NCBI GenBank assembly: GCA_004335835.1
Contig: RWJK01001779.1
Coordinates: forward strand, 1 to 64,000
Direction: 5' to 3'
From: Scenedesmus sp. ARA3
Taxonomy: Eukaryota > Chlorophyta > Chlorophyceae > Sphaeropleales > Scenedesmaceae
DNA length: 64,000 nucleotides
The notes under the pieces were generated by a model. That model saw nothing but the letters and a program-made list of their open reading frames with translations. It made no database searches and was not told where the DNA came from. This document shows positions 33,850 to 44,162 of this stretch, in pieces. A program made the position numbers and the translations under genes. Every line of letters begins with the position of its first letter. Position 1 is the stretch's first letter.

Positions 33850-36820
33850 CTACTGAGACATGGCCATACTCTTCGTGTTGGCCTGCTGCAGCACTTCTAG
33901 CGAGCCACTTGCTGTGCTCATCAGCTTGCTGCTGCTGCCAGCTGCGTTCAGCAGCTCTCCGCTGCTGACTGCAGGTGCGCATGCATCCTCGCGTCGCGCA
34001 GCCTCCTGTGCGATGTCTACAAACACCTCCTGCACACCCTCAGGCCCGCCTGGCTGCGGACTACCATATTCGCTCAGCCGCCGCGCCCTTGCTGCAGCCC
34101 TGCTGGCCCTCGTAGCATCTGCTGCTTCGCTGCCGCCCCTGCGCTGCTGCCGCCGCTGGTGCTGCTCCATCTGCAGCTCCTGCTGCCTCTTCAGAGCCCG
34201 CTGCTCGCGCATGAAGCGGATATATGATTGCACCTGGCCCTGTACCTCCTTCTGCAGGTCCAAATCCCTCAGGATATCTTCATTGCAGTCCAGCACAAGC
34301 GCTGGCACATCATGCAGCGACTGGTGCATGTCTTTGGCCACACCTGGACCTCCCACATCCAAGAAGAACAGATTGTCCTGGATGGCTTGCGGCACCAGCA
34401 CGCCGCCGCTGGAAAGGCCATACTGCTGCTGCTGCTTGCGTGTGCGCGGCTCGTAGGCGGTGCGGCCTGCGCCGAGCCAGTCCTCGTGCTTGGCGTGCAA
34501 GCCCTCCAGGTAGTCGATGCTGATGCTGTCCTCCTCGTGGCGGCCACGCATCTTCAGCCTGCGGATAACAAAGCAATGGAGCACAGAGAGCAGCAGCACA
34601 TGAGGCAAATGCAGCAAGTCACACAGGCGCAACATGGCATGTGACGAGCTTGGTGGCCAATATGGCAGATGCCAGCAAGCTCAGCAGCTGTTGGAGCACA
34701 GCGCGCCGTCTGATGTATGATGTCGTCAGCAGCAGTGTCCTGCAAGCCAGCCTGCACGACAACGCGCGCTCTGGCACAGCAACTATGCACCAGCTGCCAT
34801 TTTTAAATGTGCAACCTACTCCTCCCTAACCACCCACCTCTCCATGCACGTTGAAGGGTCACATTTGAGGTAGATAAAGCCATCAGGCTTCAGGCTAGGG
34901 TTCGTCTCCAGGATGGGACCAAACCAGCTGTCATACACCGCCAGCTCAACGTCACCCATCCAGCCGCTCTCGCGCACAGCGCGCACAAACACCATGCGGT
35001 CGCTGAACACGGAGCGCTCCATGAGCCGCACCGGCTTGCGCAGGCCCGTGCTGTTGCGCTCCTGCAGGCCAGCACAGCAGGAAGCACAGCAGAACAGGTT
35101 ATAGCAGAGAACATGTGTGTTGGACAAGAAGTCATGCTGCTGTTGTGGTTGCAGCCGTGACTGGCAGTGCACATTCCTGGCGGCGTGACGTGTGCAGGGG
35201 ACGGCACATGTGCTGGTTCTGCGTGCAAGCAGCTGCGACCGCAACAGCCATGTAAGGGAAGTTCCTGCAAGCCCCACCCAGCAGCATGCACCCCGGCTCT
35301 GACCCACTGCACAGCACTGCAGCGCGCCTTCAATGTTCCCTGACCGCAAGCCGCACCTGCAGCACGCGCGACATGAACACGTAGTTCTGGAAGGTGTACG
35401 CGTAGCGCTCGGGGTCTGAGTAGAACCTGTCCAGCAGGTTCAGCGTGCCGCCCTCCACAGTGGGCACGCACTGCCACTGGTCCACAGGCTCGTGCACCAC
35501 CTGGCAACAGCAGCCGAAGAAGCAGCAGTCACAGCAATAGCAGCAGCCACAGAAACAGCAGTATTGTTTAGGTCGAGGGCGACACTGCCAAACAGCAGCT
35601 TTGTTGGTTGCCAGGTGACAATAGCAGGCAGCAGCTGTGTAAAATGCCATTCAACAACAGGCGTGCCTGACACGGCGAACACCAAAGCAGCTGGCACCCT
35701 CAGCTTGTTCCCTTCAGCTGGCAGCCGCACAACTGCTCATCTGCTACTGCCTTTTCTTGCTTGCAGGATACTTAACATCCATTTAAGCTGCAGCCTCCCC
35801 CTGACTCACCCCCAGCGCCTCCCTCAGCTCCTCATTGTTGTTGGTGATGTACCCCAGGAATGTGGACTTGCCCGCGCTGATGTTGCCCTCAACGCAGAAG
35901 GTGATCGCAGGCCGCGGCTCCGCGCCCTCTGCGCTACCAGCTGCTGCTGCTGCTGCCTCCAGCTGCATGTGCAGCTCTGGCGCATACACTGAGGTGAGGT
36001 GGGTGACGATGCGCTGCGCATGGTCCTGGCGCTTGATGCCCAGCTCCTGCAAGGTTGAGTATCAACTTGTTTGCATTGGCACGGAAAGTCGCATGTGTAA
36101 CGCTGGCAAATTACAGGAGTTGATGCAGCCAGTGCTGTGCAAACCATTACGCACAGATGCACAGTAAATCCAGCTAGACTGCCAACGCAAACCATGCTTG
36201 CAGGACATGCGACAATGCACCTGTGGGAGAATGTGTAAAGCGGCGGCAACACAAGTTCTGTCGTGGTTGCTGGGGTACAGTATGCCCCTGCTGGCGCTGC
36301 TCTTGTCACAGAACCCCAGGCTGCTGCTGTTCACCTGCAAATACTTCACAGCAGGCGACCATGTGATGCCGTCTGTGGCTGTTTTCTCCAGTGTGCTGAT
36401 GATTCCACCACTCAGCTGCTCCACTGTCTGTATGCCTTTGTCACGCAGGAGCCTTTCATAGCCTTTGCCAATGCCGCGCACATGCAGCATCGACTTGAGC
36501 TGCTGCACAGCAGCCTCTGTCATGGCGTCGTTTGCTTGCTTGCGGCTCTTGCTGGCTTTGCTGCCAGTGCTGCTTGTGGTGTAGCCTGCAGCTGCTTGTG
36601 CAGCCACTGGTGGCAGCAGCGCGGGCCTGCTGCTGCTGCTGCTGCTGCTGCTAGCCAGCAGAAGAGGTGAAAGCCTGCACACAGATTTGCTGCTGCAGCC
36701 TAAGGCGTGCGTAGGCTGCAGCCTACTGCCTCGAAGGTGGCTATGCATGGCAACCAGGCTGCTTAGACTCCGAACAAGACCTAGGCTGGCAGGACTGCAC
36801 ACAAAACCGCTCAGCAGCAT
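33850..36820 (-). CDS. Deoxynucleoside kinase with an N-terminal helix-hairpin-helix-like domain
   Basis: Exons 36820-36335, 36046-35810, 35500-35357, 35061-34838 and 34558-33850 give 599 residues. The product phosphorylates deoxynucleosides with ATP (dNTP salvage). The P-loop VEGNISAGKSTFL is at about 214, the substrate-site blocks EPVDQWQ and LDRFYSDPERYAYTFQNYVF follow, ERSVFSDRMVF at about 304 is the DRS/ERS catalytic motif, LKCDPSTCMERR is at about 355, and LKMRGRHEE plus YLEGLHAKHEDWL are the LID region. Residues 1-70 look like an organelle targeting peptide (MLLSGF, Ser/Arg-rich, few acids). Residues about 90-140 hold LKSMLHVRGIGKGYERLLRD and GIQTVEQL, which resembles a helix-hairpin-helix repeat. 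A 140-residue charged C-terminal tail (RRQQRRGGS...) is extra to the family. Which nucleosides it accepts cannot be told; dGK/dAK-like enzymes are nearest in motif form. Confidence 0.92.
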
Positions 36821-37129
36821 GATCGTAAGCACGAACGGTTACTAAAACAGTGATACATAGTGTAGCAGCCGGTTTGCGGCACACCAATTCCTTTCGAGGC
36901 AGCAGGAAAAGGGCGGCACCCAAAGTCGGACAAGCACACAGTAGGAGGAAAACTCGCTGCCAATGTGTGTTTTGCAGACAGCTGCGGCGGAAGAGAGTCC
37001 GGGTCCGTATGTGATGCGACCTCTGCACTCGCCCTGGACATGACAGGTGTGCCTTGTCACTTTGACGCAGGTGAGGGAGCTTCTGAGCCGGTGGTTCATG
37101 TCCATTTGCATACTTGATGTACTTGAACC

Positions 37130-37464
37130 TTAAGTCAAACTCTTTTCACGCCTCGTCAAGCCAACAGCGCTAGCACTGGCAGTCTTCAACAAAGCTTTGA
37201 CCTCTCCCATGCGGCAGAGGCTCTGCGCAGGCATGCCATGCAGGGCCTGCTGAGCTGCAGGCTGCCATTCTTACACGGGCATGCATGGTGCTCAGGATGG
37301 TGGTCAGTACGCGCCAGTGTTCACCTCATTGTCGCCTGTGTGGGTTGACTGCACGTCGCGCCAGTTGCTGTACAGGTCAATGTATGCCAGCATGCTGTCA
37401 GCATCTGCACGCTCACGATATAATGCGAAGCACGCCGCCAGAATGTAAAGTCGCCCTTTACTGA
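37130..37464 (-). CDS. 3' exons of an unrecognised gene
   Basis: Two exons read well on the minus strand: 37464-37325, with KGRLYILAACFALYRER and MLAYIDLYSNWRDVQ, then a GTGAAC donor, and 37249-37130 from a CTCAG acceptor, with GEVKALLKTASASAVGLTRR and a TAA stop. Phase matches across the junction. The first exon is a hydrophobic helix pair that recalls cyclin-fold repeats of TFIIB/BRF-type factors, but the resemblance is weak and I would not name it. Upstream exons should lie between 37465 and about 38200; a 69-nt candidate (37737-37669) fits in phase. The gene ends only about 310 bp before the start of the kinase gene on the same strand. Confidence 0.5.
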
Positions 37465-40400
37465 CTGTGAATCAACTGCCGAGGCTGGATTTGCCGTCAG
37501 TGTCACCTCTGGATGATGTGGCATGTCACGGTGCGCATTGTGCAACATGCATGGCCCCTGGGCCGTGTCAGCTGCTTGTGCAAACAACGTGCCTATTGAA
37601 AGCAAAATGTCAGCAGCTGGAGCAGCATCACAGCGGCAATGCGGGCGGATTGAACACTGGTTACCTGGCAGCAGCGCTGCGTGCAACGGCCCAGCGGTAT
37701 AGCCGTTTTGCCGACCCTGGCTGCTACCTGCTCCTGCAGCAAGGCTTGAAGTGCCGCTGTGGCTGCAGACATGTGTTGTGCACATAAGAAGCAGTGCTGA
37801 CCAACCACCTGCAGCTGTTTTGCTGGCAGCTGAGCTGATGTGACGTCCTACCAGGACGGGGTAATACCTGCTGCTGCAGCAGCAGCAGAGTGTGGCTGCC
37901 GTTGCTCCTCACATTGCGGTACTTGCTGCGCTGGCTGCACTTCGCTGTGCACCCCAGCCCTCTGCAACAGCCGCAGCAAGCGCTGCCGCTGATTTGGCGC
38001 ACTGCGCTGCAGATTTGCCCACCCTGAGTTTCAAAACTGATCTGTCAGCACAGCCAGGGCCCCGTTCCTGAAACGTTGGGCCTGTCAAACATGCCCCCAT
38101 CACGCTGCCTGAAGTTGCTGAAGTAATAGGCCTCTGCTGCCAACAGCACACCTGCTGTTGCTTACTCTGCGGGGTGTGCAGCCTGACAGCTGCTCCAGCT
38201 GGAGCTCACTCCAGGAAGGGTGGAGTGTAACAATCGGCTGCTACCAAATTACTTTGCTTCTGCATCTGCGCAGCGGCCCAGCTCATACACAGAAATCACA
38301 GTTTGCACCCCCATACTATGAGTAGTACACACGCCTCGTTGCCTCCACAGCCGTCACGGTTACGGTAACCCCATCAGCTACTTTGTCACAAACACTGTCT
38401 GTACGGCTGGCTGCCGTACATCTGCTGGTCTACACTCTCCGCTGCCCCTGTTGTGCTTGCTACTGCGCGGCACTAGACAGTTCCTGCCATGCCTGCAAAC
38501 AGCAGCGACTCACACCCGCTACACCCTCAGCACCGACAGCAACAACTATCATCGCCCTCACACGGCCACCAGCGCAGCACACCAAGCAACACATCAACCA
38601 CATCGGAAGTTGATACAGAAAGACGTGCAGCATATGTTTCACAATGCCTTGCAGCCCCTGCAATAGCAGATGCTGGCAACTCTGAAAGCAGCAGGTGCAC
38701 TTGCAGCTACACGTACAGGGCGGCTAGCAAGTGCAGCTCTGCCACAGCTAGTTTCTCTACATAGTTGCACCAGTAGCTGCTAGTATGTCTGGATGGTGAT
38801 CTGTTTTGCTGTATGTGCATGCAGCACGGAATGGTTTGTCTTGCCTGCTGCTTGCACTGGTGCACATGTCGTCACTCACAGTTGCAGGGTACTACCCTGC
38901 ATAGTATGCTTGCGACAGCTGGTGCGGGTATGCTTGCACCAGCTGGTGCTGCAGCTGCTGCTGTGCCAAACCAGCACTGTGAGACTGCTAGCTTATGCAG
39001 AAAGCGGAGGCCACTTACAAAACGAATCACTATCTTCGCTGTTAGGCACCAGTCCTTGCGTTAAATACCACAAAACTAGTCCTGGCCAGCCCAAAGCAGT
39101 CTGTGAAGTCTGTGTCAGCAGCAGCCTGCTACACCATGTTTCACCACAAAAGCTGCCTCGTGCAGCTGATCCAGCTTCTCGAAGGTGTTTTATGAACTTC
39201 GTAACCAATGTGTTGTTGCACGCACTGTTTCGTGGTACACATATTCGCGCCTAAAGTATGACGTGGCGGACTCATGATGGTGAAGTAACACCCACCCCTG
39301 CTCGCCAGGGTACATCAGTTCGTCCCGCAATCATATGGTTGCAGTTGCGGGGGAGCTGTACAGTGCTTCACTGACTTCAACCCCTGCCTGTCGAATCCTT
39401 GGACGCGCCCAATGCTCGCTTGCGAGCTGCGGGAGTTGCGCCCCTGCCGCAAATGCGCCCTAAGTCCAGTCCCCGTGTGGACTGGATGGGAAAAGAGGTC
39501 AAGGCCTCAGGTGCAAATGCCGTGGGCGGAGGGTAATTGTTATTGCTGGACCGCACATGACTAAGAGTTCTGGAGAAGCTTGCTGCTGTTGCCCCTTGTG
39601 GGCCTAGCAGTTTCCCTGCTAAGCTCTCGATCTGTACGCTATACACACGGTAGCCCTTGTCATTATTGTTTTTGTGCAGCATCGGCGGGACGTCCTTTGA
39701 AGTTGCTGTTCCATCAGGTCATGTCAGAAATTCAGCCAACAAACTGCAGTCCCACGTTGCAAGCCAGGACTGCCACCTCACTGCTCGGATATCTTGCTTT
39801 ACCGCATTGCTGCCAACAATAGCACTGTGTGGTCCACATCATAATAAGAAAGCACATTGTGCTGCCAGCAGCAGCAGGTGCATGTTTCCTGAGCCACGTG
39901 CGCTGCCACCTGCCTGCTAGCCGTGCGTGGGCTGCCACCTGCCTGCAAGCCGTGCCACGAGCAGTGCTCTCAACAGTGCTACACAGCACTACACGCGGTC
40001 ACCTACTCAGCAGTAGTCCTACTACTATCACTGCCTACTGCATCCTGCACAGTATGATGGATGCTTCCACAGGCTCTTGCAGGGCAGGCGTGCAACTTGC
40101 CACGATCAATTATCGCAGGGACACACTTCTGCACACATGCATGTGGCCCCTTGCTGGCAGACAAGCCCCACGGACATGGATCATCTCCATGTGTACACTC
40201 GCAGGGCAGGCGTGCAACACCACAGCCCATTGTGCACAGCTGCGCAGGCTACTGGACTGCAGTTTAGATGCTGCTGCTGTTGCTGCTGCTGCTCCTGCAT
40301 CGCGTGCTCAGCTGCAGCAGCAGCAATTACCTGCTGCTTGGTGTCTGTGTTGCTGCTTGCTCATGCAAAAATATGCCTTGAGGTGCAAGCATCTACTTCA

Positions 40401-41318
40401 GCTGAATGCAAGCCCTGGGCACCAGATCAAGAAAACCGCTGTAGTTTCCAGAGCTTCAGAAGGGAAGCTTTGGCAGAGAAAGCACTGGGTGACTTGGACA
40501 CAGCACGACGCGCCAGAAATTGGTGCGCAAACAAAAGGACACCCGCCTCCTTCATCACAAAATTGATGTAAAATGCAACTGCACATGCCAGCAAATTCAA
40601 TGCCCAACATCCCATGTATAACTACCTGGTCATAGATCACGTAACTTCGTAACTGTCATAGATCACGTAACTTCTACCTGTTCTGCTACCTGCCGGTCAT
40701 CTTTGCGTAATGCTGCAACAGTTGCGGGACGTACAGGAAACCTCTTCTGCATATACAACACAAGCCACTGGCTGACAAAAACTGCTTGCCAAACCAGCTG
40801 CTCAAAGCTTGACTGAGGACTGACATTTGTAGAGACTCATCGTCAAAAGCCCTTTCACACAGCATGATTAAAAACTGATCTAGTTGTCCCATCGCCACAG
40901 ACCCTGTTATATTTGGCATTGTACACCTAGTAGCCCATCAACAGGCCTGCCTGGCTTGACAGCCTGGCAGGCTCTTGAATTGCATCCCTTGCTGCAATGC
41001 TGTGTTGTGCAAGGTACTCAATTTTGCAAATTGCTGTACCCACACAGAAAGCCTGGTCCGATTGCACATAACAACCATGGCTGCACGCAACCAAAGTTCA
41101 GTCATGGTACAGCTTGACCCAGAATTAAATCTGCAATAGATGTAACTACAGTGATGGCAGTGTGGCATCAGGAGTCAGTGACATTCAAAAGTAGAAACAT
41201 CCCTGCAACACAAATCATAATAAGCAAGGCAAAAAGGGCTGCACAAACATTTCTGTGCTGCTGTTGCAGCTGCGAAGCAGGCGCTGCAGGTGCACAGTAC
41301 CCGGCTGCTGCTTGCTGC
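37465..41318. other. Poorly explained 3.8-kb region
   Basis: The left part may hold the 5' exons of the gene at 37130. Around 39380-39540 an open stretch exists on both strands; the plus-strand reading contains APLPQMRPKSSPRVDWMGK and could be a mobile-element or gene fragment. A 26-bp direct repeat with the word tcatagatcacgtaacttc occurs at 40630 and 40656. Between 39880 and 40240 there are imperfect repeats of gctgccacctgcctgc and cagggcaggcgtgcaac. No complete gene is visible. Confidence 0.4.
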
Positions 41319-42671
41319 TTAAAAGTGGTGTTCAAACTTCTGTTCTGCCTGCCACATCCGCAGCCATCGCTTCTTGGGCGCTGCTGCTGCACCCGCTTCC
41401 GGCCCCGCTGCCAGCTGCAGCAGTGCTGCAGCAGCCTGCGGCATTTCAAATCCACCAAGGCGCTGCTCCTGCTTCATGTTTACTAGCACCCCTGCAGCAG
41501 CCGGCTTGCTGAGGCAGAAGGCACTGCCAGGCAGCATGCTGATGCTGCCTAGCGGTGTCTTCTGCCTCAGCCTGCCGCCCTTCTTTGCGGGCAGCTCCTG
41601 TTCTGGCTGCTGCCTGATGCGGCTGCACTTGCTGTCCTGCGCCTTGCGCTCGTTCCTGGCAAGCAGAGCGCGCGCCAGCATGTCCGCCCCTGAAGCTTCA
41701 TCCACTGCGGCTGGCTCCTCAAAGCAGTCATCATACCTCTCGTAGTCAGCCGCCCGCAGCGCTGTGTTGGTGCTGCTGCTGGTGCTGCTGCTACGCTGGC
41801 GGGGCCTTGCCGGCATAAATCTGCTGGCAGGCGCGAATGCTGCTGCTCCTGCTGCCGCTGGCGCCGCTGCTGCTGCTGCTGTTGGCGAGGGTGATGATGT
41901 GGGCTGCTGGAGGATTGCGTTGGGGTAGAGCGACTTGACATTTGTCAGACAGGATAGGTCACGCAAAGGGCCAAACTTGTGTGTGCCTGCCGCAAGCTTG
42001 CGGCGACTTGGCAGCTGTGGGGCGCTCTCCTTGTTGCAACCGGGGCGCTTGTCGGCACTGGTGTTGGTGCCTCCTGCATGCGGTAGAAGTTGCAGTAGTA
42101 GCAGCACTAGACAAAGAATTCTACAGCAGCTTTGGGTATGAGTCACACATGCTGTGCACAGTGCTAGCAGCGTACGTATGCTGCTAGCACTGTGAGTACA
42201 CACACAGTGCTAGAAGTGCGTCTGAGTCCTACTTATCACTGCCCTTGCCCAATGCCTGCTCAAAGTGATATGGTGCCAGGCCATACCAGGCCATGCTGCC
42301 AGTACAACGAGCTTCCTGCATGCTGAGTTGTTGCACTGCAAAGATGCTGTCTCATGCCTGAGTTTGATGCAGTGCGCATTGACTCTCACCAGCTTGGGTT
42401 TTACTGACATTGCAAGCTCCTGCAATCAGCGCATTCTCTCCGAGTCGGAGGCCACTGCCAGGGAAAGCGGCCTCAGCTGACTTCAAAGAGTTCGTGGAGT
42501 TGGAAGTAGGTTGGTTGTAGCCACTCTTTATGTCTCCTCTCAGCTTGTCCTGAGGGGTCATGCAATGAACACCAAGAGCAGTCAATGGGGCAGACACTAG
42601 CCAGTACACAATCACTGCTTTACTTGCCGCAGGCTGAAGCGGCGTCTCTGGCAGCTGCTTGGCTTTTGCAT
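41319..42671 (-). CDS. Unrecognised basic, Ser/Ala-rich protein
   Basis: Exons 42671-42624, 42549-42390 and 42073-41319 join in phase into 320 residues. The start MQKPSSCQRRRFSLRQ is an inference; an open frame continues upstream through a possible exon ending at 42925 (containing NHRCRRLIEAEEKQNTKG), which would join in phase and extend the protein, but it shows no ATG. The middle carries KFGPLRDLSCLTNVKSLYPN, then long Ser/Ala/Pro stretches, DYERYDDCFEEP, a charged helix with MLARALLARNERKAQ, and KKGGRLRQKTPLGSI. It ends KKRWLRMWQAEQKFEHHF. Short conserved-looking motifs in a disordered background are typical of cell-cycle or chromatin regulators; this is a guess. I recognise no domain. Confidence 0.6.
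42157..42194. repeat. 15-bp inverted repeat (cruciform candidate)
   Basis: Arms 42157-42171 (cacagtgctagcagc) and 42180-42194 are exact reverse complements around an 8-base loop gtacgtat. A partial third copy, cacacagtgctag, follows at about 42203. It lies in the intron between exons 2 and 3 of the minus-strand gene. Confidence 0.85.
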
Positions 42672-44162
42672 TGATGGAAGCTCTGCCCAAAGTCAAGCAA
42701 GTTAATAATTTGTCAGCTGCTGCGTAGTACACCAGTAGCGTTGTTGACTTGATTCCGTAACATGGCAGGCACTTGACAGAGCTAAGCACCATGCTTTGCT
42801 ACTGCTGCAACAGGTCTAGCTCCACTCACATGCTCCATTGCAGTGCTGCTATAGAAAATCCAAAGCAGGCTGTAGAGATATGTAGTCTTGAAACCTGCGC
42901 AGGAAGGATGAGCGCCAGTCTTACGTGTTGCTGTCCCACTAGCTGCCACGACAGATGCATGTGTCGCTACGCTGCGGGACTGACCCGGTTCTTCTGTTAT
43001 AGCCTTAAAATCCAATAAAATGCACACCTTTAGTATTCTGCTTCTCTTCAGCCTCTATAAGCCGGCGACAGCGATGATTTTGCAGCAAACGTCCACAAAC
43101 CCTCGCTGGCGCCGCTAGTGCCGGTAGACGCAGCAAATGAACACTAAAACCACATCATTCGTTTGGAATGGGATGATGTAGTCTGGTCAACCTTTTATAG
43201 CCCTCACGGAGACTGGAAGTAGTATGACAGCTTTTTAGCTAAGTGCACTTGTTGCGTGCAACACTACTCTAGAAGCCCCATGAACTAGTGTGCTGTCTAA
43301 GTAGAACTACGTAGATGGACTTTGATCCTTCGGGCATGTTACTCTGAGTCTTAGGGTACATGTTCGTTGGTACGTAGGCAGGGCAGGCCATGTTAACGGG
43401 CCTTCGTCCCCAAGTCCAGGATTCTTACACCAGCCCAGCTTGCCCAGCGCAAGAGCACTGGCCAAACAATAGAAGCTTACTTGAATTGACAATGTAAGGA
43501 CCCAACAATAGTCCACAGTTGCTTCAACTGGCGTAGCTTTGCTGTCTGGCAGCCTCATGCACATGCTTGCAACAATTGTTGGCTCTGGCGCCGGCGGTTG
43601 ACAACCCTAGCAACCAATCCAAGCTCCTGGAAATCGGACGGTCTGATGGCATTCACATGCAAACTACAAACATAAGGAAGATGTCGGACCCGCTTGTAAT
43701 CATACAAAGTCTCTAATATATATTATGCAAGTGCTGCTTTGAAGCGGCACTGTGCAGACTTGCAGCGGTCACCCTGAAAGCCTCCCGTCACTTGAGCCAC
43801 TGTGTGACACACTGAGTGGCTGCTGGATGGTCAAGGCGTTGCGAAGGCATGCAGCACAGAGCAGCAGACTGCCTGGTCGCAAGCGGTGTCATCTTTTTTT
43901 ACTATTCCAGGGCACTTTTAGTACACTCTAGTGTCACCGGGGCAGTCAGGACAGTTGAAAAAACCTGCTCCTGCACCGCTCTGGTATGACAACGTTTGAA
44001 CGAGCGCACCCTATTGAGATTGAGGCGGACTTTACCTGCCCTGCCATACTGTGGTGGTTGGTTGGTTTCATGTCGTACTCAGTACGCCTTTGCTGAATCC
44101 CACCAAGATGCTAGTTGCAGCACACACCATGCAGCATAGCAGGGGACACCAATGATGGGATC
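42672..44162. other. Head-to-head region upstream of the GPI transferase
   Basis: It may hold upstream exons of the minus-strand gene (open frame about 42925-43165) and the promoter of the plus-strand gene at 44163. The part 43160-44100 is AT-richer and shows no coding signal. Confidence 0.4.
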
